Origin: Hyphomicrobiales bacterium
Lineage (GTDB): Bacteria; Pseudomonadota; Alphaproteobacteria; Rhizobiales; JAJFHR01
Assembly: GCA_021775475.1 (NCBI GenBank)
Contig: JAJFHS010000018.1
Span: 98,494-162,493 of the forward strand
Direction: 5' to 3'
Length of the DNA: 64,000 bases
Shown: piece by piece, positions 30,703 to 39,308 of the stretch
How positions within the stretch are numbered: position 1 is the first letter of the stretch
Layout of the letters: each line of letters begins with the position of its first letter
Translations under genes and position numbers: made by a program
The notes under the pieces: model-generated
Databases searched by the model: none
The model's input: only the letters and a program-made list of their open reading frames with translations
What the model was told of the DNA's origin: nothing

Positions 30703-30906
30703 ATGGCCTTTGATCAGCTTATATCCGAAATTAACATGCTACTGTCTGAAATGGAAAACCAGCCGCGCGATCAGTGGGAGCTGCACGAAGTGATTTTAGA
30801 AAAACTCAATGAATTGCGCGCGCTCGGTCTGCCGGTGCCGCATGACCTTGAGCAACTGGAAGAAAGGCTCGCGCGCGAGTTGAAGACAGCAAGCAAGAAT
30901 GAATAA
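30703..30906 (+). CDS. small protein of unknown function (67 aa)
   Basis: ORF with acidic/Leu-rich helical composition (LHEVILEKLNELRALGLPVPHDLEQLEERLARELK). Confidence 0.6.
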   Translation: MAFDQLISEINMLLSEMENQPRDQWELHEVILEKLNELRALGLPVPHDLEQLEERLARELKTASKNE

Positions 30907-30908
30907 TT

Positions 30909-31388
30909 TTACTCCGCAGCGGCATCAGCCTGCAACTGACCGTAATTTTCAATCCCGATTTTTTTGAGCAGGTCGATCTGGGTTTCAAGCCAGTCAATGT
31001 GGCCTTCTTCGTCGCGGATGAGGCTTTCAAACAGGTTCATCGAAGCATAATCATTATGCGCGTTGCAGACACCGCGGGCTTCTTGATAAAGCGCGCGCGC
31101 ACTGTATTCGGCTTTTAGATCGCTGCTGAGGACTTCTTCGAGACTTTGCCCGATCATCAAGGCATCAAGATTTTGCAGATTGGGAAATCCTTCAAGAAAT
31201 AAAATCCGCTCAATCAGACTGTCGGCGTGTTGCATTTCCTCCAGCGCTTCTTCTTTTGATTTTCTGGCGAGCTTGGCGAACCCCCAATCATCGAGCATGC
31301 GATAGTGCAACCAATATTGACTGACTGCAGTTAACTCATGTTTGAGTGCCTTGTTCAGATACTCTAAAACCTGTTCATTACCCTTCAT
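30909..31388 (-). CDS. bfr: bacterioferritin
   Basis: [37 protein letters not shown]...[30 protein letters not shown]. Confidence 0.96.
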   Translation of the reverse strand: MKGNEQVLEYLNKALKHELTAVSQYWLHYRMLDDWGFAKLARKSKEEALEEMQHADSLIERILFLEGFPNLQNLDALMIGQSLEEVLSSDLKAEYSARALYQEARGVCNAHNDYASMNLFESLIRDEEGHIDWLETQIDLLKKIGIENYGQLQADAAAE

Positions 31389-31444
31389 GGCCGGTCTCCA
31401 GTGTTGGAAAAAATCTTAAACCTACATATGGGTGGCTCTCCAGC

Positions 31445-31483
31445 ATTGTCAATACTTTATAATTATTCTAAAGTATTGACAAT
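31445..31483 (-). promoter_or_regulatory. Irr-box (ICE)-like operator in a 39-bp palindrome upstream of bfr
   Basis: ATTGTCAATACTTTA-TAATTATTC-TAAAGTATTGACAAT: perfect 15-bp arms. Core TTTATAATTATTCTAAA (31456..31472) matches TTTAGAAnnnTTCTAAA except one base. Confidence 0.65.
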
Positions 31484-31678
31484 TCACGACAACTGGGCAG
31501 CTTGTTCCTCTATTACTTTTGTAATGCCGAGGATGCAGGTGCCACATTTCATTTGACGCCCCAGGGATTTGAAAATCAAATCAGTAGTTATCGTCAACCG
31601 GGGATTTTTTTGCCTCAGTTCATCAACCGTTCGCCTGATATCGTAATCTGAAATAACATTGCAGGAACAGATAATCAT
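31484..31678 (-). CDS. bfd: bacterioferritin-associated ferredoxin (2Fe-2S, BFD-like)
   Basis: MIICSCNVISDYDIR...MKCGTCILGITKVIEE: CXC...CXXC arrangement; adjacent to bfr. Confidence 0.9.
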   Translation of the reverse strand: MIICSCNVISDYDIRRTVDELRQKNPRLTITTDLIFKSLGRQMKCGTCILGITKVIEEQAAQLS

Positions 31679-31724
31679 TTGTCTTCACTCAAGTGCCATA
31701 CATGGTCATTCCACAGTCTGGCAT

Positions 31725-32408
31725 TTATGCAAACATTGCATCTATATCGTCTTGAGAATTGGCTTCTTCTTTTTCACTGTCTTCTTCGATTTCAAAAACT
31801 TCGTCGGCATTCGCTGTGGCATCGGATTGGTCTTCACCGTCTTTGCTGCTGGCGGTGTCGTCAGATGCGTCATCGCCATCCATATCCATGCCATCAAGCG
31901 CATCAAAAGGATCTATGTCGGCCACCCGTTTTTCAGGTCCGCGGTAATTATCATCAGGACGCCTGCGCCGATCGGGCCCGAAATATGATCCCATTTTGAC
32001 AAAGGATCGCGGGTGTTCGACAACTTCGATGATGCGTTTATACAAATCTGTCGCACAGATTGGTTTGCACAGAAATTCGGTAATGCCGGCGTCACGAGCT
32101 TCTTCCACACGGTGTCTTTCGGAATGGGCCGTCAGCATGATAATTGGCAGATAGGGGTTGGGTGAATCCTTGGCGGTGCGTACAAGCTGGGCGAATTCTA
32201 TACCGTCCAGCGTATCAAGAGCATAGTCCAGTATAATGACATCAACGTGGGTGGCTCTGATTTCCTCGAACGCATCAGCTGCATCTGTGGCTTCATGAAT
32301 GCGCCGGACACCAAAGCCTTTCAGCAGTGTTTTTATAATCGACAACATATGGGTGTTGTCATCGACAACGAGAAACGAAAGTTCGGTCAGATCATAATTT
32401 TTCTTCAT
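31725..32408 (-). CDS. response regulator with acidic C-terminal tail
   Basis: LSFLVVDDNTHMLSIIKTLLKGFG...DVIILDYALDTLDG receiver; acidic tail ending SQDDIDAMFA. Confidence 0.85.
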   Translation of the reverse strand: MKKNYDLTELSFLVVDDNTHMLSIIKTLLKGFGVRRIHEATDAADAFEEIRATHVDVIILDYALDTLDGIEFAQLVRTAKDSPNPYLPIIMLTAHSERHRVEEARDAGITEFLCKPICATDLYKRIIEVVEHPRSFVKMGSYFGPDRRRRPDDNYRGPEKRVADIDPFDALDGMDMDGDDASDDTASSKDGEDQSDATANADEVFEIEEDSEKEEANSQDDIDAMFA

Positions 32409-32622
32409 GTGGCGGTACTCTTCAGGCGACGCAACAGATACTAAACTGGCTGTCAATGCTCAATTAACAGGCTCGAAAATGCTAACACAAGGGAGATAAA
32501 ATAGTATTAAATTGACAATTCGTCTCTAGCCGGTTGACACTTGGCAGATGGCGAACTATGTTCGCGGCGCACTTGAGAAATGTGCTTGTATTTTGTTAAC
32601 CACGTGTTGTTGAGAAGACCAA

Positions 32623-32748
32623 ATGAAAGTCCGTAATTCACTGAAATCATTACGCAAGCGCCACCGCGATAACAGAATCGTGCGTCGCAAAGGTCGTCTG
32701 TACGTAATTAACAAGACAAACCCACGATTTAAAGCCCGCCAGGGCTAA
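32623..32748 (+). CDS. rpmJ: 50S ribosomal protein L36 (not in the supplied ORF track)
   Basis: Manual translation: [41 protein letters not shown], 41 aa, L36 type lacking the zinc ligands. Confidence 0.96.
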   Translation: MKVRNSLKSLRKRHRDNRIVRRKGRLYVINKTNPRFKARQG

Positions 32749-32896
32749 AGATTCAACCGTAATTATTGTTTGTATTCTTTAAAAAAATGTCCTCCGTGTC
32801 TGTACGACACAGGAGGTATTGGCGTTTCAGGCTCATGATTTTGTGACCAGAAACCCTTTGACGAACGTTGCTGCCACACCTAGTCTTTAAGATCTG

Positions 32897-33553
32897 ATGA
32901 AAGTCTTATTGTCCATATACTGGCGGTCTGCGGCAGCTCTATTGTTTTTAGGCGCCTTAACAAGCCTTATGACGGCAGGGTCAGCGGTTGGGCAAACGCA
33001 GCCACCGGGACCGGTAATACCGGGCTCTGATCCTGATTTAAAGCTGCAACTCGAAAACCAGACTGCACGTAACAAATTATTGCTGTCATCGCTGTTTGGG
33101 CGTTTGCGGGTGTCGCAAGATGCTGAAACTGCGCGCGTACTCGAAGGCGCTATCTGGAAGGTGTGGCTGAAGTCTGGCAGCCCAACCATCGATTTATTGA
33201 TGCAACAGGTGATAAGATCGATGTCACGCGGTGAATATTCGCGAACATTGAAACTGCTTGATCATATTGTTGAACTGGCACCGGATTTTTCAGAAGCCTG
33301 GAACAAACGCGCGACTGTCCTGTATCTCATCGGCAATTTTGAGGCGTCACTTGAAGATATCAATCGGGTTCTGGAGCTTGAGCCGCGTCATTTCGGAGCT
33401 TTGAGTGGAATGGGTCTGGTACTTCAACAACTGGGCGACAAGAAAGGCGCGTTAAATGCCTTTCGACAGGCATTGAGCGTGCACCCCTATCTACCGAACG
33501 CAAACCGAGCGGTCAAAGCTCTGCAGGAAGAAGTTGAGGGCAAGGGTATTTGA
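32897..33553 (+). CDS. TPR-repeat periplasmic protein
   Basis: Signal peptide plus EAWNKRATVLYLIGNFEASLEDINRVLELEPRHFGALSGMGLVLQQLGD TPR units. Confidence 0.85.
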   Translation: MKVLLSIYWRSAAALLFLGALTSLMTAGSAVGQTQPPGPVIPGSDPDLKLQLENQTARNKLLLSSLFGRLRVSQDAETARVLEGAIWKVWLKSGSPTIDLLMQQVIRSMSRGEYSRTLKLLDHIVELAPDFSEAWNKRATVLYLIGNFEASLEDINRVLELEPRHFGALSGMGLVLQQLGDKKGALNAFRQALSVHPYLPNANRAVKALQEEVEGKGI

Positions 33554-33574
33554 AATGAGATGCTCTTTGTTAGT

Positions 33575-33803
33575 GGCGCTCAAGCGGCGCGCGGCCTGCG
33601 GGCCCTTTGGGCCCTAGTCCAACGCTTCGCTCGTCCCGGTGCCACAACGATAATCTGGTGTTGTGGTCTCCGGGAGCAATACAGAAATTCTGGCATGCGG
33701 TCACCGAATGACACACAAAAAATCTGTCTTTGTGGCACCCGGAGGAGCGCAGCGAACGACTAACGAGCGACCGCGAGTGCAGCCTTAGTGGTGCTTGAAC
33801 GCC
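33575..33803. repeat. MITE/RIME-like imperfect palindromic element
   Basis: Outer arms GGCGCTCAAGC / GCTTGAACGCC (10/11) and inner arms 33623..33647 / 33730..33754 (22/25), concentric within 1 nt. Confidence 0.6.
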
Positions 33804-33805
33804 TC

Positions 33806-35242
33806 TTAAAGACTATCTTTTCCGTCTTGGCCGACGAATGCCACGCGCAGCATGTTTGTGGCACCGGGGGTGCCGACCGGGATGCCGGCTGAAATAAGGA
33901 TGCGGCTGCCTGCGGCTGCATAACCTTCCTGGTACGCAATATTACAGGCTTTGTCGACCATGTCTTCAAGGTTTAGGCAGTCTTCACTCAAGACACAATG
34001 TAGGCCCCAGACCAGGGACAGGCGGCGACCTGTTGCCGCGATGGGTGTTAAGGCAATGATCGGCGAATGCGGGCGCTCTCGTGCCGCTCTAAGCCCGGTG
34101 GTGCCTGAGGATGTGTAACAAACGATGGCCGCGAGATTGAGAGTTTCGGCAATCGTTCGTGCCGCAGCTGTGATGGCATCGGCAGCTGTGGGTTCAGGTG
34201 CCGGGTCATGGGCGTGCAAAATGGTGAGATAGTTTTCATCACACTCGATTTGCTGGGCGATCTGGTCCATCATTGTCACAGCTTCAACCGGATAATCTCC
34301 GGCAGCTGATTCGGCTGATAACATCACTGCATCAGCACCTTCATAGACTGCCGTTGCCACGTCTGAAACTTCAGCTCTGGTGGGTACCGGGCTGTCAATC
34401 ATCGATTCGAGCATCTGGGTTGCCACCACAACGGGAATACCGGCATTGCGTGCTGCTGTGATGATGCGTTTTTGAGCCCCGGGAACCTTTTCAATCGGCA
34501 TTTCAACGCCCAGGTCGCCACGCGCTACCATAATGCCATCGGTAAGCTCGATAATTTCATCCAACCGGTTCAGGGCTGAAGGTTTTTCCAACTTGACCAT
34601 GATGGCCGCCTGGCCACGCACCAGTGCTTTTGCTTCGGATACATCTTCAGGACGCTGCACAAAAGACAGGGCAACCCAGTCGACGCTAATCTTGAGTGCA
34701 CACTCAAGATCCTTGCGATCTTTTTTGGTCATGGCCGAAACAGGGATTAGAGTGTCGGGCAGACTTACACCTTTACGATTGGAAATTGTGCCGCCAACTT
34801 CAATGCGTGTTTCCAGATTATCAGGTGTTGCCTTGATAAGGGTCAGCCGGATTTTTCCATCATTTATCAACAACCGGTCGCCAGGTTTGATGCCTTTGAA
34901 GATTTCAGGATGCGGTAATTTTACCCGGGTCTCGTCGCCGGGTGCATCATTGAGGTCAAGATTGAAAATCTCGCCAACGGTGAGTTCTGCGTGGCCGTTT
35001 TTAAATTCCCCCACCCGCAACTTAGGCCCCTGAAGATCGACCAGAATACCAATTGGACGGCTGTAATTGGCTTCAACATTTTTAATTGATGTGTGTAATT
35101 CGAGCAGTTTTTCGTGCGTGGTGTGGCTCATATTGATGCGGAAAACATCAACGCCACATTCGAATAACTCACCTATTTTCTCGGGGGTCGATGAAGAGGG
35201 GCCCAGTGTCGCAACTATTTTAATGCGCCGGTTTCTTTTCAC
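33806..35242 (-). CDS. pyk: pyruvate kinase
   Basis: MKRNRRIKIVATLGPSS, DLQGPKLRVG, MVARGDLGVEMP, ATQMLESM. Confidence 0.97.
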   Translation of the reverse strand: MKRNRRIKIVATLGPSSSTPEKIGELFECGVDVFRINMSHTTHEKLLELHTSIKNVEANYSRPIGILVDLQGPKLRVGEFKNGHAELTVGEIFNLDLNDAPGDETRVKLPHPEIFKGIKPGDRLLINDGKIRLTLIKATPDNLETRIEVGGTISNRKGVSLPDTLIPVSAMTKKDRKDLECALKISVDWVALSFVQRPEDVSEAKALVRGQAAIMVKLEKPSALNRLDEIIELTDGIMVARGDLGVEMPIEKVPGAQKRIITAARNAGIPVVVATQMLESMIDSPVPTRAEVSDVATAVYEGADAVMLSAESAAGDYPVEAVTMMDQIAQQIECDENYLTILHAHDPAPEPTAADAITAAARTIAETLNLAAIVCYTSSGTTGLRAARERPHSPIIALTPIAATGRRLSLVWGLHCVLSEDCLNLEDMVDKACNIAYQEGYAAAGSRILISAGIPVGTPGATNMLRVAFVGQDGKDSL

Positions 35243-35697
35243 TGAGCCTTGGCCTCACTAGTTTGCGGGCCCGACAGGGAGATGGTCCAGTCTTTTTCTT
35301 CGCCGGTATCAACTTCAAAATACCCGGTTTTCTGGTATCCCCGCTCTGTGCACCCTTTGTTGGCGCGAATGGTGAAAACTTTGTCGCGTGTACACATATA
35401 AGCCTTGCCGCCCCAGGAGCCGCCGAGATCGTAATCTACGGCATATATGTAATAATAACGCGCTATCAGCGGGCCTTCCAAAAGAACTTCGCAAGTGTTG
35501 GCCTCAAGATTCCACCAGCCCTCACTGGCCCAGCCCTTGGTATCCTTATACCCCAGTGCCACGCCAATACGGCTGACCGTCTTGTTACACAGCTTTAAAT
35601 TTGCCTGGGCGGGGGTAGGTTGGAAAAAAGTGACTGCGCCTATAAAAAATGTTGCAGCAAGCAAAAATGGAAATTTCATATTGAATCTACTTAACAT
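35239..35697 (-). CDS. DUF1036 family protein
   Basis: Signal peptide; LKLCNKTVSRIGVALGYKDTKGWASEGWWNLEANTCEVLL; overlaps pyk start. Confidence 0.85.
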   Translation of the reverse strand: MLSRFNMKFPFLLAATFFIGAVTFFQPTPAQANLKLCNKTVSRIGVALGYKDTKGWASEGWWNLEANTCEVLLEGPLIARYYYIYAVDYDLGGSWGGKAYMCTRDKVFTIRANKGCTERGYQKTGYFEVDTGEEKDWTISLSGPQTSEAKAQ

Positions 35698-35967
35698 ATT
35701 TTCATTATCGACAACAATCCGGCTCAGGTAAATTTTTTACCGTCAAATTGAAATATTGTCAAAACACAACCAATTTATTATCAATTTGGTGGGGAGAAGA
35801 TATAAACCAAAATGATTTGATGTGCCACCAAAAGCTTGATTGATCAAAGCAGGTTGGCGGAAAATATTTAACGTTTCCGTGACCAACAGGCACAAAAGGC
35901 GGGAAAAGCCTGTGAAAGCTATTTTTCCTTATGGTGCACAGGTCCGGGCGCATTTATATTCCCCGTT

Positions 35968-36804
35968 ATGTTTTATGAAAATGATGGTTCATCCTCTCAA
36001 ATCAGCGGTGGTGCTGATACAGAAATGCCGGACAATATGTCATATGAACTGGTCGCGGGTAATTCAGATTTGCAACTGATCTTCCTGTGTGATCATGCCA
36101 GTAATTATGTCCCCCGCGAACTGGCTGGCCTCGGCTTGAAGGCGCGCGCTTTTGACCGCCATATTGCCTATGATATTGGGGTGGCCGAGTTGACCCGGGA
36201 GCTGGCTGCGCATTTTGGTGCACCGGCAGTTTTGTCAAAATTTTCGCGATTGTTGATAGACCCCAATCGCGGTGAGGATGATCCAACTCTAATTATGCGT
36301 CTTTCCGATGGTGTGGTCATCCCGGCAAACTCACGGCTTGATGAGGCGGCTGGAAAAGACCGGCTGCGGCAATTCTATCATCCATATCACCGGGCAATAT
36401 CGCGGGTTATTGATCAGGCATTGTCCCGCGACACAGTGCCTGTTTTGATTTCCATTCACAGTTTTACGCCCGCCTGGAAGGGGATATCAAGACCGTGGCA
36501 TGCCGGTATTCTGTGGGATAAAGATCCGCGCTTTGCCCAACCATTGATTATGGCACTTAAAGAGCAGCAGGATATTACAGTAGGTGACAATCAACCCTAT
36601 AGTGGAACACTGAAGGGTGATTGTCTCTATCGTCATGGCACCAGCCGTGGCCTGGCACACGGGTTGGTGGAAGTGCGTCAGGACCTGATAAGTGGTGGCG
36701 CCGGGATTGAGGAATGGCGCAAACGGCTTGCGCTCGCCATTGAAAAAGCCATGACGGCAAAAGACCTACATAAAATTATACACTATGGATCGTATTCGGA
36801 TTAG
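35968..36804 (+). CDS. N-formylglutamate amidohydrolase family protein (paralog 2)
   Basis: LIFLCDHASNYVPREL, SIHSFTP, DNQPYSGTLKGDCLYRHGTSRGLAHGLVEVRQD. Confidence 0.9.
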   Translation: MFYENDGSSSQISGGADTEMPDNMSYELVAGNSDLQLIFLCDHASNYVPRELAGLGLKARAFDRHIAYDIGVAELTRELAAHFGAPAVLSKFSRLLIDPNRGEDDPTLIMRLSDGVVIPANSRLDEAAGKDRLRQFYHPYHRAISRVIDQALSRDTVPVLISIHSFTPAWKGISRPWHAGILWDKDPRFAQPLIMALKEQQDITVGDNQPYSGTLKGDCLYRHGTSRGLAHGLVEVRQDLISGGAGIEEWRKRLALAIEKAMTAKDLHKIIHYGSYSD

Positions 36805-36849
36805 GTTAGAAAAAATTTTGATGGCGTGATTTTAGAGGAATTAGCTGAA

Positions 36850-37146
36850 ATGGATGAGAAAACAACAATTGAACTTGAAGCAGCAGCGTTCCGACGGCTG
36901 GTAAACCACTTGCGTGAGCGTAATGACGTGCAAAATATCGACCTGATGGAATTGGGTGGCTTTTGCCGCAACTGTCTTTCCAACTGGTATCGTGATGCAG
37001 CCGAGGAAAAAGGTATTGAGATGTCCAAAGATGAGGCGCGCGAAACTGTTTATGGCATGGCTTATGCCGATTGGAAGGCAAAGAACCAAACACCGGCAAG
37101 CCCGGAAAAACTAAAAAAACATGATGAGATTGTAGAGGGGCACTAA
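36850..37146 (+). CDS. DUF1244 family protein
   Basis: [37 protein letters not shown]. Confidence 0.9.
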   Translation: MDEKTTIELEAAAFRRLVNHLRERNDVQNIDLMELGGFCRNCLSNWYRDAAEEKGIEMSKDEARETVYGMAYADWKAKNQTPASPEKLKKHDEIVEGH

Positions 37147-37198
37147 TACTGCGCGCCCGGAATTAAAATTTACAAAAACCAAGAAAGGAATTGCGTAC

Positions 37199-37456
37199 AT
37201 GGCCGACACTGGCGGTATAGCACAAGATCAGTTGCGTTCGATTGTGGCTCGTATTGAGCGCCTTGAAGAAGAAAAAACGGTTTTGGCAACAGACATCAAA
37301 GAAGTTTATGCTGAAGCCAAGGGCAATGGTTTTGATATCAAAATTTTACGCAAAATTGTGCGTCTGAGAAAACAGGAACAGGCTGAACGTCTGGAAGAAG
37401 AAGAAATTACAGATTTATATATGCATGCCCTGGGCATGTTGACGACGCCGGAATAA
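37199..37456 (+). CDS. gapR: GapR-family (DUF2312) DNA-binding protein
   Basis: [49 protein letters not shown]. Confidence 0.93.
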   Translation: MADTGGIAQDQLRSIVARIERLEEEKTVLATDIKEVYAEAKGNGFDIKILRKIVRLRKQEQAERLEEEEITDLYMHALGMLTTPE

Positions 37457-37461
37457 AGCTA

Positions 37462-38952
37462 CTATCTGCGCTTAAGCGGTTGGCGGTCACCAGAGAACAT
37501 GGGGAAGAGTGCTGACAAAAGCCCGAAAGGACGGGGACTTTGCCCTGGGGTTTCTGATGGGTTTTTCTCCCCGGATCGTCCGCTTTGCACGGAGCCCGTA
37601 ACTTCAGGCGTTCCAAGTCTGCTTGCCAGTTGTATGCGTGTGCCGGTATTTTTTGACGCTGTATGAAAGAGCAGTCGATCACCCTTTAAGGAGCGGTTCA
37701 CTTTCATCAGATCAAGTGACGCCAGAGGCCGCCTGTTGGTTTTGATAGCTGATGCAACCCGTCTGGAAATCGGGTCATCGTTGAAATTGCCCTTGGGCGC
37801 CAGGCTGGCAAATCCAAATAGTCCGCGTTTTTGTTTGGCAGGCTGTAAAGGCCGTGCTGTGATTACTTCAACGGCGTTCCTGACGGGGCGGGCGATAACC
37901 ACTTCCCTTTTGGTAATATCTGCAAGGGTAGAGGAATCAATTGCGGCAGATGCCACAATAATTTCCGGTGCCCTGGGTGGTCTTGGCACTTCAGGTGCTG
38001 GCGTACTCAAAGCAGCTAAACGGAATTGGACATTTGGTCTTGCGCGAGGCAGCGGTACGGCTGCCCGCAATATTGGTTGTACAGCAGTGACTGCCACCGG
38101 TTTGGTGCGCGGTATTGGCACAAAGCGGGCCAGTCGTATGGCCACAGGTTGAGTTTTTTGCGGTTTTGGCTTCCTGGATGGTTTTCGGGAGGCAAACTGT
38201 ACCTGAGACGGTGTAACAATGCGCGTTGGCGCTCTGCCCCGAACAACGCCCGATGGTGCCGAGGCAACGACAATTGGGCGTGGCATCGCACGCGGAGCTC
38301 TTTTGCGCGCTCCTCCTCTTACATGTGGAGATCTGCCATTGGGAAAAAGTTTTGCCAGCTGGCGTTTTGACATGCGGGGCCAGTGTCGCACCGTTCCCAC
38401 ATCAACATGAACAAAGCTGCCGCGATAATACCCCACACCGCCGCGTTGTCTCAGCATGGCGGAATTGCGTAATTTTTCCAGAGAAATATCAGGAAAACGC
38501 ACATCGGTTGCCATGCCGAACATGTGGCGGCTATAGCGGCTGACGCCACGGCTGCGACGGCGGAGCATGGCATTGGTTTTTGGCGAGCGGTAGCCAGAAA
38601 GAACACTGATCGGTTTGCGAGAGCCCAGGCTTTTATGGATTTCCCACAACAGATCTACCAATTTGGGATCCATGCGCACCACCTGATCTGTGCGCCAGTC
38701 GCGTAATATGTAATTGATTTTGCGCATGGCAGCTGGAATGAACTGACCATAACGCTTGTAGGTAACGGTAACGCTTTGTTTGGTGTGCGGGCTGAAAAAC
38801 GAGATGGTTCTGGCGCCGGGAACAGCCGTTGCATTATTGGCCATCAAAGCGCCAAGCGCTATCACAGTTGACGCAAGCGTAGCTAAAACCGCGCATGTCC
38901 GTCCGGACATTTTGCGTTTTAGGGATTTTGTACTTGCATTCTTGTCTGGCAT
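37462..38952 (-). CDS. DUF882/YcbK-like (M15-type) peptidase domain protein with long Pro/Arg-rich tail
   Basis: VLSGYRSPKTNAMLRRRSRGVSRYSRHMFGMATDVRFP...GSFVHVDVGTVRHW; low-complexity C terminus. Confidence 0.88.
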   Translation of the reverse strand: MPDKNASTKSLKRKMSGRTCAVLATLASTVIALGALMANNATAVPGARTISFFSPHTKQSVTVTYKRYGQFIPAAMRKINYILRDWRTDQVVRMDPKLVDLLWEIHKSLGSRKPISVLSGYRSPKTNAMLRRRSRGVSRYSRHMFGMATDVRFPDISLEKLRNSAMLRQRGGVGYYRGSFVHVDVGTVRHWPRMSKRQLAKLFPNGRSPHVRGGARKRAPRAMPRPIVVASAPSGVVRGRAPTRIVTPSQVQFASRKPSRKPKPQKTQPVAIRLARFVPIPRTKPVAVTAVQPILRAAVPLPRARPNVQFRLAALSTPAPEVPRPPRAPEIIVASAAIDSSTLADITKREVVIARPVRNAVEVITARPLQPAKQKRGLFGFASLAPKGNFNDDPISRRVASAIKTNRRPLASLDLMKVNRSLKGDRLLFHTASKNTGTRIQLASRLGTPEVTGSVQSGRSGEKNPSETPGQSPRPFGLLSALFPMFSGDRQPLKRR

Positions 38953-39308
38953 AAATTTATCCGCTTCACTTCGGGTCCGTGCAATCTCTACCAATTGTCA
39001 CTCCCGCGTTACTGTCGACGATATACTAACCCATAATCCTTGTGGAGTAGTATGTTTTACCCGAAAAAACTATTGGCGGGGAAAACTGCCGATATCCTAT
39101 TTCACAATAATGTAGTTAACAGGCCGTAAATAAAGGTCATTTTATGGCAATGTGTTACTGTTTTTGAATTTGTTGCCATCACACCATCACCATAAAATTG
39201 TAAACCTGTGCTGATTGTCAACCCGTCTGGTGAAATAAGATGGCGGCAGGTGCGTTTTGTCTGGTTGTATCGTTTTGCCAGCAGAGGGCAGGGCGTTTAA
39301 CCTGTCTC

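Noticed and set aside
33560-33763. 67-aa ORF between the TPR gene and pyk
   Set aside because: Lies inside the palindromic element; composition follows the repeat rather than a protein.
35840-35860. TTGATTGATCAA as an FNR box
   Set aside because: Half-site spacing is 2 nt rather than 4, so it does not fit the FNR/FixK consensus.
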